Positions 54,805-64,000 of a stretch of DNA of 64,000 nt are shown here, piece by piece (positions within the stretch are counted from its first letter, which is position 1; every line of letters begins with the position of its first letter). The notes below the pieces were generated by a model. It worked only from the letters and a program-made list of their open reading frames with translations. It was not told the origin of the DNA and did no database searches. A program made the position numbers and the translations under genes. This DNA comes from Sophora flavescens (taxonomy: Eukaryota > Streptophyta > Magnoliopsida > Fabales > Fabaceae), in NCBI GenBank assembly GCA_030762895.1, contig CM061062.1:147001-211000 (forward strand), given 5' to 3'.

Positions 54805-56060
54805 TGATAAGCCTCTGGCTCATCTAGTTTTATGACTAGTATGACCATGGTTTTGTGCCATTTATATCCCGTTTTCACCCAAATTAGACTCGATTGTCCT
54901 CAAGCAACGTTTTGAGTCGTTTAAGTAGTTTTAGGTTAATTTAGCCAGTTTTTAGTCAAATAAAGCACTTATGACTATTTTATTGTTTTCAGGTTAAGTT
55001 AGAAGTTAAGGGAATAAAGAATCAGGGAAATTTCAAGTCTGGAGGTGTTCGCCTCGCGAGAGTCTTCTCGCCTCGCGAACCTGAAAGCTGAACGAACAAA
55101 GAAAATGTCATCCTCTCTGGTTCGCCCGCGAACAACACATTGCCTCGCGACCACGATAGCTGACTGTTCCAGAGAAATGCAACCCGTTCTGTGTCGCCTC
55201 GCGGATCCATGTCTCGCCTCGCGAGACTGAAGACCAGAAGCCATGACTTTTCCATTCCTCGCCACGCGAGCAGTACTTCGCCCCGCGAGAAGACCAATCG
55301 TTGCAGACTCTTCATGATATTCGCCTCGCGAGTGAGGGTTCGCCTCGCGAGTGGGCTCAGTTTCTGAATAGTATAAATGGCTGTTCTGGGCAGAATAGAG
55401 GACAACTTTTGCTTCTCCATTGCTTTTACATTTTTTCTGTGTGTTTCGTTTCTCCATGGAGAACTAATTTTCTTAGATTAATCTATTGTAATCGATTTCC
55501 ACTACACTTGAGGTTCTTGTAATTCCTGTTTTGTATGCTTTTCCCTTTTCAATGCCATGCTATATATTTCTGTTTCCTTAATTCAGGAGTATATTGTGTT
55601 GTGTTGATTTATTTTCGGTGATGTTATGTTCCTATATTTAATCGTGTTTGCTTAATTCGCGTGTGTACAATTCGTGTTCGCTTAGTTCACGAAGGGCTTA
55701 ACCCCGTTTGCTTAATTCGGGAATAGGAACATATATCTGTAGTAGTGATTTTGCTTGTAAATTGTTGCTACAACCGGGAGGGGATTAGAATCTGCTTAGG
55801 GCTTGGAATTTGTATGAACCGATGGTAGTTGGGAAATTGAGAACAGTAGATTAATCGTCTTTAGCTATTTGATAATCTCTTCAACTGCTCTGTTTTATTG
55901 CTCTGTTATTGCTTTGTTTTCTTAATTGCATTCAAATCCAACCCCCCCCCCCAAAAAAAACTGATTTTTGTGATAAATAACAAGTCAAGAGTCCTTGTGA
56001 GATGATATCCGAGTTGTCGCTCCTAAACTAAAGTTTTATAAACCGCTCACTTTTTGGCCA
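54805..56060 (+). repeat. 5' LTR of Athila element 2
   Basis: TGATAAGCC...TTTTTGGCCA, 1256 bases. Array of TCGCCTCGCGAG units at 55049-55355, about ten half or full sites, then the TATA box tataaatg (55372-55379). A run of C and A near 55943-55960 shows local slippage. Confidence 0.93.
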
Positions 56061-56065
56061 AAAAT

Positions 56066-56083
56066 TGGCGCCGTTGCCGGGGA
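56066..56083 (+). other. Primer-binding site of Athila element 2
   Basis: TGGCGCCGTTGCCGGGGA, five bases after the LTR end; identical to the site in the LTR-gag element. Confidence 0.93.
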
Positions 56084-56177
56084 CTCTTGTTTGTTATTTT
56101 CGTATTTTTTTCTTCCTTTTCTTTTATTTTCGTTTTTGTTTTGAATTGGTCTGGCTACTAGGTCTACTTGCCCTGAA

Positions 56178-57824
56178 TTGTGTGATTTTGATCCTGAAAT
56201 TGAAAGAACACTGCACACACGCCGTAGAGAAATTCGGGCTAGCACTAGTGGTGATTCTAATTCTAAAACTATTTTTGACAATATGGGTGACCAAAGGACA
56301 TTAAGACAGCTTGCTGCCCCTGATGTTAATTATAATGGCTTGTGTATTGCATATTCTGGTGTTGATACTCCCTTTGAATTAAAATCTGGTTTCATTCACT
56401 TGTTGCCAAAGTTTAGTGGTCTTGCAGGTGAGGATCCACACAAGCATTTGAAGGAATTCCAGGTCGTCTGCTCCACAACCTTGAGATCAGAGGGAGTAAT
56501 TGAAGATAACATCAAGCCGAAAGCTTTTCCGTTCTCACTCCAGGGAGCTGCAAAGGATTGACTGTTATATCTTGAGCCAAACTCTATTACCACCTGAAAC
56601 GATTTGAAGAAGGTTTTCTTAGAGAAATATTTTCCTGCCTCCAGAGCTGCATCAATCAGGAAGGAAATATGTGGCATCAGACAAGGAAATGAGTCATTGG
56701 CTGAATATTGGGGGAGATTCAAGCATTTGGTATCCAGTTGCCCTCAGCATCAGATTTCTGAGCAACTTCTTATCCAGTATTTTTATGAAGGGTTACTACC
56801 GATGGATAGAAATATTTTGGATCCTGCTAGTGGGGGAGTACTTGTTGATAAGACTCCAGCTGCTGCCAAGCAATTAATTGAAAATATGTCACTGAACTCC
56901 CAGCAGTTTACAACCAGAAGAAATTCTGTTGAGACAAGAGGTGTGCATGAGGTCCATAGCTCTTCGTCCAACCAGGCTCTTGAGAATAGAATGGATGAGC
57001 TCACTTCTTTTGTAAGGCAATTGGCAATAGATAGGGTTCAGCCTGCATGGTTGTGTGGCATGTGCAACTCTCCTGAGCACCCGTATGATGCATGCCCCAT
57101 TCCGAAGGAAGAGTTCGTCACTGATCTGTCTCAGGCTTATGCAGTCCATCCTTACAATCAAGGCAACGGTCAGAAAAGGTACAACACTCCAGACCTCTCC
57201 ACAAATAGGTACCATCCCAACTGGAGGAATCATCCTAACCTTCGGTATGGGAACTCATTACAACAACAACCGATGGCAGTACCACAGAACCCTCCTCAAG
57301 TGACCACTTCTGCACCTTCCGGACCTTCACTAGAGGACATGTTCAAACAAATGACTTCACAAATGACTGCACAAAGGACTACACTTTTCTAGCAGCAAGT
57401 CGGACAGTTCCAGGCCTCACAGGCACAATTTCAGCAGCGAACCGATGCTAGCATTCAGGCTTTGCAGACACAGGTTGGACAACTTGCCACTTCCATAAAT
57501 AACATACAACAAGCTCAAGGGACAACTCAGCTACCTGCACAGACAGTGATGAATCCCGATGCCTCCAATCCTAATGTGAGTGCCATTTCTCTGAGATCTG
57601 GAAGAGTTGTTGAGGCAACCTCTGAAAAAAATGAAGAAACTGTTGAGGTAATTCCTGAGCATACTGTTAATGTTGAAGCTGAGAAAGTGTACATACCACC
57701 GATCCCATTCCCACACAGAGTACAGAAAAATAAGAAGATTGGTGGGGAAGACAAGGAGAGGGAAATTTTAGATGTGTTCAGAAAGGTGACTGTAAATATT
57801 CCTCTTCTGGATGTGATCAAGTAG
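56178..57824 (+). pseudogene. Athila 2 gag
   Basis: One reading frame with in-frame stops at 56559 (TGA), 56595 (TGA), 57390 (TAG) and 57822 (TAG). It begins near MCDFDPEIERTLHTRRREIR, then the capsid domain FIHLLPKFSGLAGEDPHKHL, KEFQVVCSTTL, KPKAFPFSLQGAAKD, KVFLEKYFPASRAASIRKEI and GESLAEYWxRF-like. Then LIQYFYEGLLPMDRNILDPA, a zinc-knuckle-like CGMCNSPEHPYDAC, the Asn/Gln-rich SAPSGPSLEDMFKQMTSQMT, and a helix QTQVGQLATSINNIQQ. The two TGAs stand where the family has Trp (by comparison with the LTR-gag protein KDWFYCL and STWFDL), so TGG to TGA. Confidence 0.92.
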
Positions 57825-58280
57825 GTGCCCAAGTATGCAAAATTTCTGAAGGATCTATGCACCAACAAGAGGAAGTTGAAGAGTAATGAGAGAGTTAATT
57901 TGGGAAGAAATGTTTCAGCTCTTATCTAGTCTAAGCCTGCACTAGAAAAAGTTACTGTCTCAGCCCCTACTCAGGCACTACCACAGAAGTGCAAGGACCC
58001 AGGCACTTTTACTATTCCATGCACTATTGGGGACAACAGATTTGAAAATTGCATGTTGGATTTGGGAGCCTCCATAAATGTCATGCCCACCTCTATTTTC
58101 AATAACCTTGATCTTGGTCCTTTGCAGTATACAGGTCTCACCATCCAGTTGGCCAACAGGACCAGTGCCCGCCTCATGGGAATGGTAGAAGATGTACTGG
58201 TATAAGTTGATGATTTGATCTTCCCTGCTGATTTCTACATCCTGGACATGGCAGGAGAGACAAGTTCAAGTAGATCACCA
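57825..58280 (+). pseudogene. Athila 2 aspartic protease
   Basis: In frame with gag. Contains CKDPGTFTIPCTIG, the active-site segment CMLDLGASINVMPTSIFNNL, YTGLTIQLANRTSARLMGMV, EDVLV, then IFPADFYILDM and PIILGRPFM. Stops at 57927 (TAG) and 58203 (TAA) interrupt it, both of the kind CAG/CAA to stop (inference). Confidence 0.9.
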
Positions 58281-59936
58281 ATAATCCTGGGCAGACCATT
58301 CATGAAGACAGCTAAGACTAAGATTGATGTTAATGATGGGACCATGTCTATGGAGTTTGGTGATATTGTGGCAAAGTTCAACATCTTTGATGCTATGAAA
58401 CATCCATTGGAGGAGCACTCTGTTTTCCAATTAGAGTTGCTTTCTGAGATTATTGAGGACACCCATGAGGACTTGATTTCTGATTTTCCATTTATTTCTG
58501 GATTTGATGATATATATTCATGTACTGACTGTACTGACACTAACCCGTGTGCTGTTTGTGCTGAGTTTCTTGATTCTACTTTGCAAGGTGATAGTGAGAG
58601 TGAAGTTGTCTGTTCAGCCAAAGTTCTTGACATCATGGCTACTCCAAACGTACCATCCATTGAGCAGCCACCCTCCTTAGAGCTCAAGCCACTTCCTGGG
58701 AACCTGAAGTATGCTTACTTGGAGACAAATGAACAACTTCCAGTCATTATCTCTTCCAGCCTTGACTCTGACCAGGAAGCAAAACTATTGGAGGTTCTGA
58801 AGAAGCACAAGAAGGCTATTGGGTGGACTCTGACTGACATCCCAGGAATTAGCCCCTCCAGATGTATGCACAGAATTCTATTGGAGGATGGGGCTAAACC
58901 AGTTAGACAGGCCCAAAGGCGGCTGAATCCATTGATTCTGGATGTGGTGAAGAAAGAGGTGACTAAACTTCTGCAAGCAGGTATTATATACCCCATCTCT
59001 GATAGTACTTGGGTAAGTCCAGTGCAAGTTGTACCCAAAAAGTCCGGCCTCACAGTGGTAAGAAATGATAATAATGAGCTTGTATCCACTAGAGTCCAGA
59101 ATAGCTGGCGAGTCTGTATAGATTATAGGAAGTTGAACCAGGCCACCAGAAAGGATCACTTTCCTTTGCCGTTCATAGATCAGATGCTGGAACGACTGGC
59201 TGGTAAATCTCATTACTGTTTTCTTGATGGCTTTTCCGGGTACTTCCAGATCCATATTGCCCCAGAGGATCAGGAAAAGACCACTTTCACGTGCCCCTTC
59301 GGCACGTTTGCCTATAGGAGGATGCCATTTGGCCTTTGTAATGCTCCTGGCACTTTCCAAAGATGCATGCTTAGCATTTTTACTGAATTTATTGAAAATT
59401 ACATGGAGGTGTTCATGGATGACTTTACTGTATATGGCTCCTCATTTGATGCATGTTTGCATAGTCTGAGTTTAGTTCTAGAAAGATGCATTGAGACTGA
59501 TCTGATTTTGAACTATGAAATATGTCACTTTATGGTAGAACAGGGGATTGTTTTGGGTCATGTTATTTCTAAAGAGGGTATTTCAGTAGATCCTGCAAAA
59601 ATTGATGTGATTTCTTCATTGCCTTATCCATCTTGCGTACGCGAGATCCGTTCTTTTCTTGGCCATGCAGGTTTCTACAGGCGCTTCATTAAGGACTTCA
59701 AAGAAGATAGCTCGCCATTGTCAAACCTCTTGAAGAATGATGTCATGTTCCATTTTGATGACAAGCGCAAGAAGGCATTTGACTACCCGAAAAGAGCATT
59801 GACCTCTACCCCATCATCCAACCCCGATTGGACCCTCCCTTTGAACTCATGTGTGATGCTTCTAATTTTTCTTTGTGGGAGCGGTTACGGCACAAAGGGT
59901 GGGCAAGGCTGCCCATGTAATTCATTATGCTTCTAG
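58215..59936 (+). pseudogene. Athila 2 protease end, linker, reverse transcriptase and start of RNase H
   Basis: 573 codons without a stop. Protease C-terminus, a Cys-containing linker (YSCTDCTDTNPCAVCAEF) shared with the LTR-gag protein, then RT: QRRLNPLILDVVKKEVTKLL, WVSPVQVVPKKSG, WRVCIDYRKLNQ, LDGFSGYFQIHIAPEDQEKT, TCPFGTFAYRRMPFGLCNAP, catalytic VFMDDFTVYG, GHVISKEGISVDPAKIDVIS, and FLGHAGFYRRFIKDF. In the first RNase H motif the frame shifts (about 59835), so CDAS...GAVLGQ is only readable in another frame. Confidence 0.95.
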
Positions 59937-59944
59937 GACATTAG

Positions 59945-61594
59945 ATGCTGCACAATCAAATTACACCACCACCGAAAAAGAAGCGCTTAGCTGTTGTGTT
60001 TGCACTTGATAAATTTAGGTCATATTTGCTAGGTTCAAAGGTTATTGTTTTCACTGACCATGCAGCTCTGAAGTACCTGTTAAAGAAACCAGAAGCTAAT
60101 CCAAGATTGATCCGGTGGATGCTTTTGCTCCAAGAGTTCAATGTGGAGATAAAAGACAGGAGTGGAGCTGAAAATTTGGTAGCCGATCACTTGAGCCGAA
60201 TAGCAAGGGATGAGGATCCTTCTCCTATCCAGGATGGTTTTTCGGATGAACAACTTCTACATCTGTATGGGGTAACACCTTGGTTTGCTGACATTGTTAA
60301 CTTTCTTGTTGCTGGTGTTGTTCCTGCAGGTACAAGTAGATCCAAGATCGACAAGCTCAAGAGTGATTGCAAGTACTATGTGTGGGATGATCCGTACCTT
60401 TGGAAGTTTTGCAGTGATCAGGTGATTCGGAGGTGTGTCCCGGATTATGAGACAGAGTCCATCCTACATTTTTCTCATGCCTCTCAAGTAGGGGGACACT
60501 TTGGACCACAGAGGACGGCAAGAAAAGTCCTAGATTCTGGGTTCTACTGGCCCACAATTTTTAGAGATGCCTATGAGGTCTACAGGAATTGTAAGGAATG
60601 TCAAACAGCAGGCCCTGCCATCACTCGTAGGAGTGAGATGCCTCAGCAGCCCATGTTTTTTCGTGAGGTTTTTGATGTGTGGGGAATCGACTTTATGGGT
60701 CCTTTCCCTGCTTCTTTTGGTTTTATGTACATTCTTTTGGCTGTTGACTATGTTTCAAAGTGGGTGGAAGCAATCCCCACTAGGAATAACGATGCTAAAG
60801 TTGTTTCAAAATTTGTTAGGTCCAATATTTTTTGCAGGTTTGGCATACCTCGGGCTATTATCAGTGACCAGGGCACTCACTTCTGCAACCGCACCATGGA
60901 AGCCTTACTCAGGAAATATGGAGTTGTACATAGAGTTTCCACTGCTTATCATCCCCAGACCAATGGCCAGACTGAGATATCAAACAGGGAGATCAAGCAG
61001 ATCCTAGAGAAAATGGTGCAGCCGAATAGGAAGGACTGGAGCCTCCGTCTGGAAGACGCACTATGGGCTCAGAGGACCGCTTTCAAGACGCCAATAGGAA
61101 TGTCCCCCTTTCGGCTTGTATTTGGTAAGGCATGTCACCTCCCGGTGGAAGTTGAGCACCGTGCATATTGGGCAGTCAAGTGTTGTAACTTGGAAACGAA
61201 AAAAGCTGGTATTGAAAGGAAACTCTAGTTGCAGCAGCTTGAGGAGCTTAGGCTAGAAGCCTATGAAAGCTCCCGGATTTATAAAGAGAAAACAAAACTT
61301 TTTCATGATAGGATGATTGCTAGAAAAGAATTTTCGGTGGGCCAGCAAGTCTTACTGTTTAATTCCCGCCTGAAAGTGATGGTTGGGAAACTTAGGTCCA
61401 AATGGGATGGCCCCTTTGTTGTTACTAACTTTTTTCCTTCTGGTGCAGTAGAGATTAAAAGTGCAGGTACCAACAAGTCCTTCAAGGTTAACGGGCAGAG
61501 GCTGAAGCCATTCCATGGTGTGGCTGCTGGTGTTCCTGTGGATGCTAATGTTGAGGAGCTCTCCTTGGAAGCTCCCACCTACACTGCCACCTGA
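59945..61594 (+). pseudogene. Athila 2 RNase H end and integrase
   Basis: 59945-61228 (427 codons): LAVVFALDKFRSYLLGSKVI, FTDHAALKYLLKKPEANPRL, NLVADHLSRIA. Integrase zinc site with all four ligands (H...GGH...CKECQ), core WGIDFMGPFPASFG with the first Asp, AIISDQGTHFCN with the second Asp, and NGQTEISNREIKQ with Glu: the DDE residues are intact, unlike Athila 1. A TAG at 61226-61228 separates the C-terminal part 61229-61594 (QQVLLFNSRLKVMVGKLRSK, WDGPFVV, VNGQRLKPF), in frame. The link to the RT frame is shifted. Confidence 0.93.
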
Positions 61595-63056
61595 TCAGGG
61601 AACATCTTTCCTTTCCCTCACTCTGATTTTATAGTTATGTTGTTCATTGGGGACAATGTATGTTTTAAGTGTGGGGGAGGGAACTAGTTGTAGTTTTGTT
61701 TTGTCTTGTCTTTCTTTTAGCTCTTGAATAAATTGTATGAGTCTTTGGTCGGTGAGCTTGATTGAATTTGATTGATTTTGCACAGATTGATTTCATGATT
61801 GATGTGATGATTCCCCCTAGGCTGAAAAAATTTTTGTTTTTGAAAAGTGATCCCCATGTGATTGAAAACTGAACTTTGAGATTTTGTTGTGATGGCATGA
61901 TTTATGATAAGTTTGGGGTGAAGGGAAGCACACACTAGGGATAGAATCTCTGTCAAACAATTTGCAAAAATGTCCAGGTGAGGATTTGAGCCTCCAACAT
62001 GTTTTTGACTGTGAGAATCACTTTTAAGATGCACTTTCCCGAATTTTCTTGAATCTCTTTATGGTTTGCATGTTTATGTGTTTGCTTCAGATGATTTAGG
62101 CATTTTCTTTGTAAATAACTACTTAGCCTAAAATAACCATCCCTAATGCATGTTCCATAGTTAGCCCCTTTGAGCCTAATTAGCCTGTTAATTCTTGTTA
62201 ACCTTATGTTATAAGCTAAAATCTGGAAAAAAAACCATGCTAACCCGATCTTAGGATTAGGAGAGCATGGAATCTTGACAAGAGAATGTTTGCAAGAAAC
62301 TAAGTTTGGGGTGGCTACAAGGATATGATGTGTTGGTTGGGATTGAGAAAAAAGAAAAAATATAATAAAAAGGTTGGAGCCAAAGGCAAGAAAAAAAGGA
62401 AAAAAAAATGAAAAAAAAATAGAAATAAAAAGTGCAAAAATTTCAAAAAGGATGTTGAAAGAAAAGAGGCTGTAGTCACCTAAGGCAAAAAGAAGAATGA
62501 AAAAAGGAACTTGAGTTTAAATTCAAAGTGTAAAAAGCTCATGCTCTCTTAGTTCCTAGGGTCTTCAGCCTAGTACCCTTGTATATCCTAACCTTAGTCA
62601 GGCCCCATTACAACCTTAAAAGACCTTTTGATGTTGCATGCATGTTTTCTGTGGGAATCATTTGGAGATGAACATCAAATTTATGGGAAGTGCTATTAAA
62701 AGTGAAACTGAGTGAATTGTTGATAACCTAGACAAACTGAGCGGTTGAGTGAAACACTAAATGCCCTTGTGAGGAAGGCAGTTGTTTGAATTTGGTGATC
62801 TCCCTCTTGTGTGTAACTTGGATCCCTTGCTTAGATTACTGATTGTTTGAATGATGAAATTCTCAATTGTTCAGAATAAATGATTGTGGGGATTGCTTTG
62901 TTTGAAAGGGGGGAACATTGAAGAAAACTGTTTTGATGTATTGCTTGAAATCTGTGCAAAGTTGATTGAATCCTTAAGCTTGCCATGTCTTGAGTCTTTT
63001 TAATTTTTGAGTTTTAGTTTGCTTGGGGACAAGCAAAGTTTAAGTTTGGGGTATTT
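61595..63056 (+). other. Athila 2 spacer between integrase and 3' LTR
   Basis: No open frame of note. Polypurine run at 62340-62470 (gaaaaaagaaaaaatataat and similar). The block 'ggccccattacaacc' followed by 'ttaaaagaccttttgatgtt' at about 62600-62635 is shared with the two other Athila-type elements. The last bases, aagtttggggtatttt, form the polypurine tract before the LTR. The spacer is collinear with that of the LTR-gag element. Confidence 0.8.
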
Positions 63057-64000
63057 TGATAAGCCTCTGGCTCATCTAGTTTTATGACTAGTATGACCAT
63101 GGTTTTGTGCTATTTATATCCCGTTTTCACCCAAATTAGACTTGATTGTCCTCAAGCAACGTTTTGAGTCGTTTAAGTAGTTTTGGGTTAATTTAGCTAG
63201 TTTTTAGTCAAATAAAGCACTTATGGCTATTTTATTGTTTTCAGGTTAAGTTAGAAGTTAAGGGAATAAAGAATCAGGGAAATTTCAAGTCTGGAGGTGT
63301 TCGCCTCGCGAGAGTCTTCTCGCCTCGCAAACCTGAAAGCCAGCTGAACAGTAAAAATGTCATCCTCTCTGGTTCGCCCCGCGAACAACACCTCGCCTCG
63401 CGACCCTGATAGCTGACTGTTCCAGAGAAATGCAACCCGTTCTGTGTCGCCTCGCGGATCCATGTCTCGCCTCGCGAGACTGAAGACCAGAAGCCATGAC
63501 TTTTCCATTCCTCGCCACGCGAGCAGTACTTCACCCTGCGAGAAGACCAAACGTTGCAGACTCTTCATGATATTCGCCTCGCGAGTGAGGGTTCGCCTCG
63601 CGAGTGGGCTCAGTTTCTGAATAGTATAAATGGCTGTTCTGGGCAGAATAGAGGACAACTTTTGCTTCTCCATTGCTTTTACATTTTTTCTGTGTGTTTC
63701 GTTTTTCCATGGAGAACTAATTTTCTTAGATTAATCTATTGTAATCGATTTCCACTACACTTGAGGTTCTTGTAATTCCTGTTTTGTATGCTTTTCCCTT
63801 TTCAATGCCATGCTATATATTTCTGTTTGCATTATTCAGGAGTATATTGTGTTGTGTTGATTTATTTTCGGTGATGTTATGTTCCTATATTTAATCGCGT
63901 TTGCTTAATTCGCGTGTGTACAATTCGTGTTCGCTTAGTTCACGAAGGGCTTAACCCCGTTTGCTTAATTCGGGAATAGGAACATATATCTGTAGTAGTG
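63057..64000 (+). repeat. 3' LTR of Athila element 2 (incomplete, window end)
   Basis: Matches the 5' LTR from TGATAAGCC over its 944 visible bases. The TCGCCTCGCGAG array is at 63300-63607 and TATA at 63625-63632. Most differences from the 5' LTR that I compared are transitions. Confidence 0.93.

Larger units (their letters stand above)
54805..64000 (+). mobile_element. Athila-type Ty3/gypsy element 2, right end beyond the window
   Basis: Plus-strand element: 5' LTR 54805-56060, primer-binding site, gag, protease, RT, RNase H, integrase (to 61594), spacer, and a 3' LTR that starts at 63057 and leaves the window. The two LTR copies differ by about five transitions in the first ~195 bases. 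It belongs to the same family as the LTR-gag element at 34.2-39.9 kb, judged by LTR, spacer and gag-linker similarity. Inserted in a gypsy LTR; left flank ttcac. Confidence 0.95.

Noticed and set aside
55022..55457. Arg-rich frames on the minus strand in Athila 2 LTR (and 63251-63673)
   Set aside because: Translations of the CTCGCGAG array; the same in both LTRs, antisense to the element, no known domain.

Overview
The window is plant nuclear DNA, almost entirely transposable elements nested in one another. The lineages present (Ty1/copia of SIRE-like and Tnt1-like types, Ty3/gypsy Athila, a CACTA element with ACATCGGTT subterminal repeats, a tRNA-derived SINE, Tourist-like MITEs) fit a large-genome eudicot, probably a legume. 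The species call is inference from general familiarity, not from a search. Only one short reading frame looks like an ordinary host gene: a small basic plant protein at 6652-6999 on the minus strand.

Layout. 1-2640: decayed minus-strand copia gag-protease-integrase that runs off the left edge, followed by a copia LTR-like stretch (2842-4060) and a non-autonomous hAT-like element (4061-5058). 5.1-8.9 kb: a fold-back element, the small gene, a SINE with perfect target duplications, and a Tourist-like MITE. 8941-10963: 5' LTR, gag and protease/pre-integrase of a Tnt1-like copia element, cut by a 2.4 kb gypsy-type solo LTR (10964-13396). 13874-46086: a SIRE-like copia element on the minus strand, split inside its RNase H coding region by a 25.7 kb CACTA transposon (15823-41487, target duplication TAT). 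Inside the CACTA sit two retrotransposons: an Athila-type gypsy element (18248-28422, target duplication ATGCC) and a non-autonomous Athila derivative with LTRs and only gag-type coding (34249-39850). 47393-51223: a Tnt1-like solo LTR containing a 3.4 kb solo LTR (47676-51057, target duplication ATAAT). 51.6-52.2 kb: MITE-like elements. 52788 onward: a small copia LTR, then a gypsy LTR (53005-54804), then a second, plus-strand Athila element (54805 to beyond 64000).

The CACTA element carries a decayed tnp2-type transposase gene and a second multi-exon gene (Transposase_24/TNPA-like ending in a Ulp1/C48-like domain) now split by the LTR-gag element. Upstream of the transposase it carries fragments of two unrelated host genes in the same orientation: ribosomal protein eL33 (RPL35A) with a GC-AG intron, and an exon of the KAB1-type potassium-channel beta subunit ending at a splice donor. 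This is multi-gene capture.

The most unusual pattern is architectural. LTRs of four different families each carry an array of short repeats just upstream of the TATA box. In three families the unit is a CpG-rich palindrome of unrelated sequence (TCACGGCCGTGA; CTCGCGAG; AGCACGATCGTGCT). In addition, the pol-to-3'-LTR spacers of all three Athila-type elements share a short conserved block and a polypurine tract. Most nonsense changes in the Athila reading frames are of the C-to-T type expected from methylation-driven decay.
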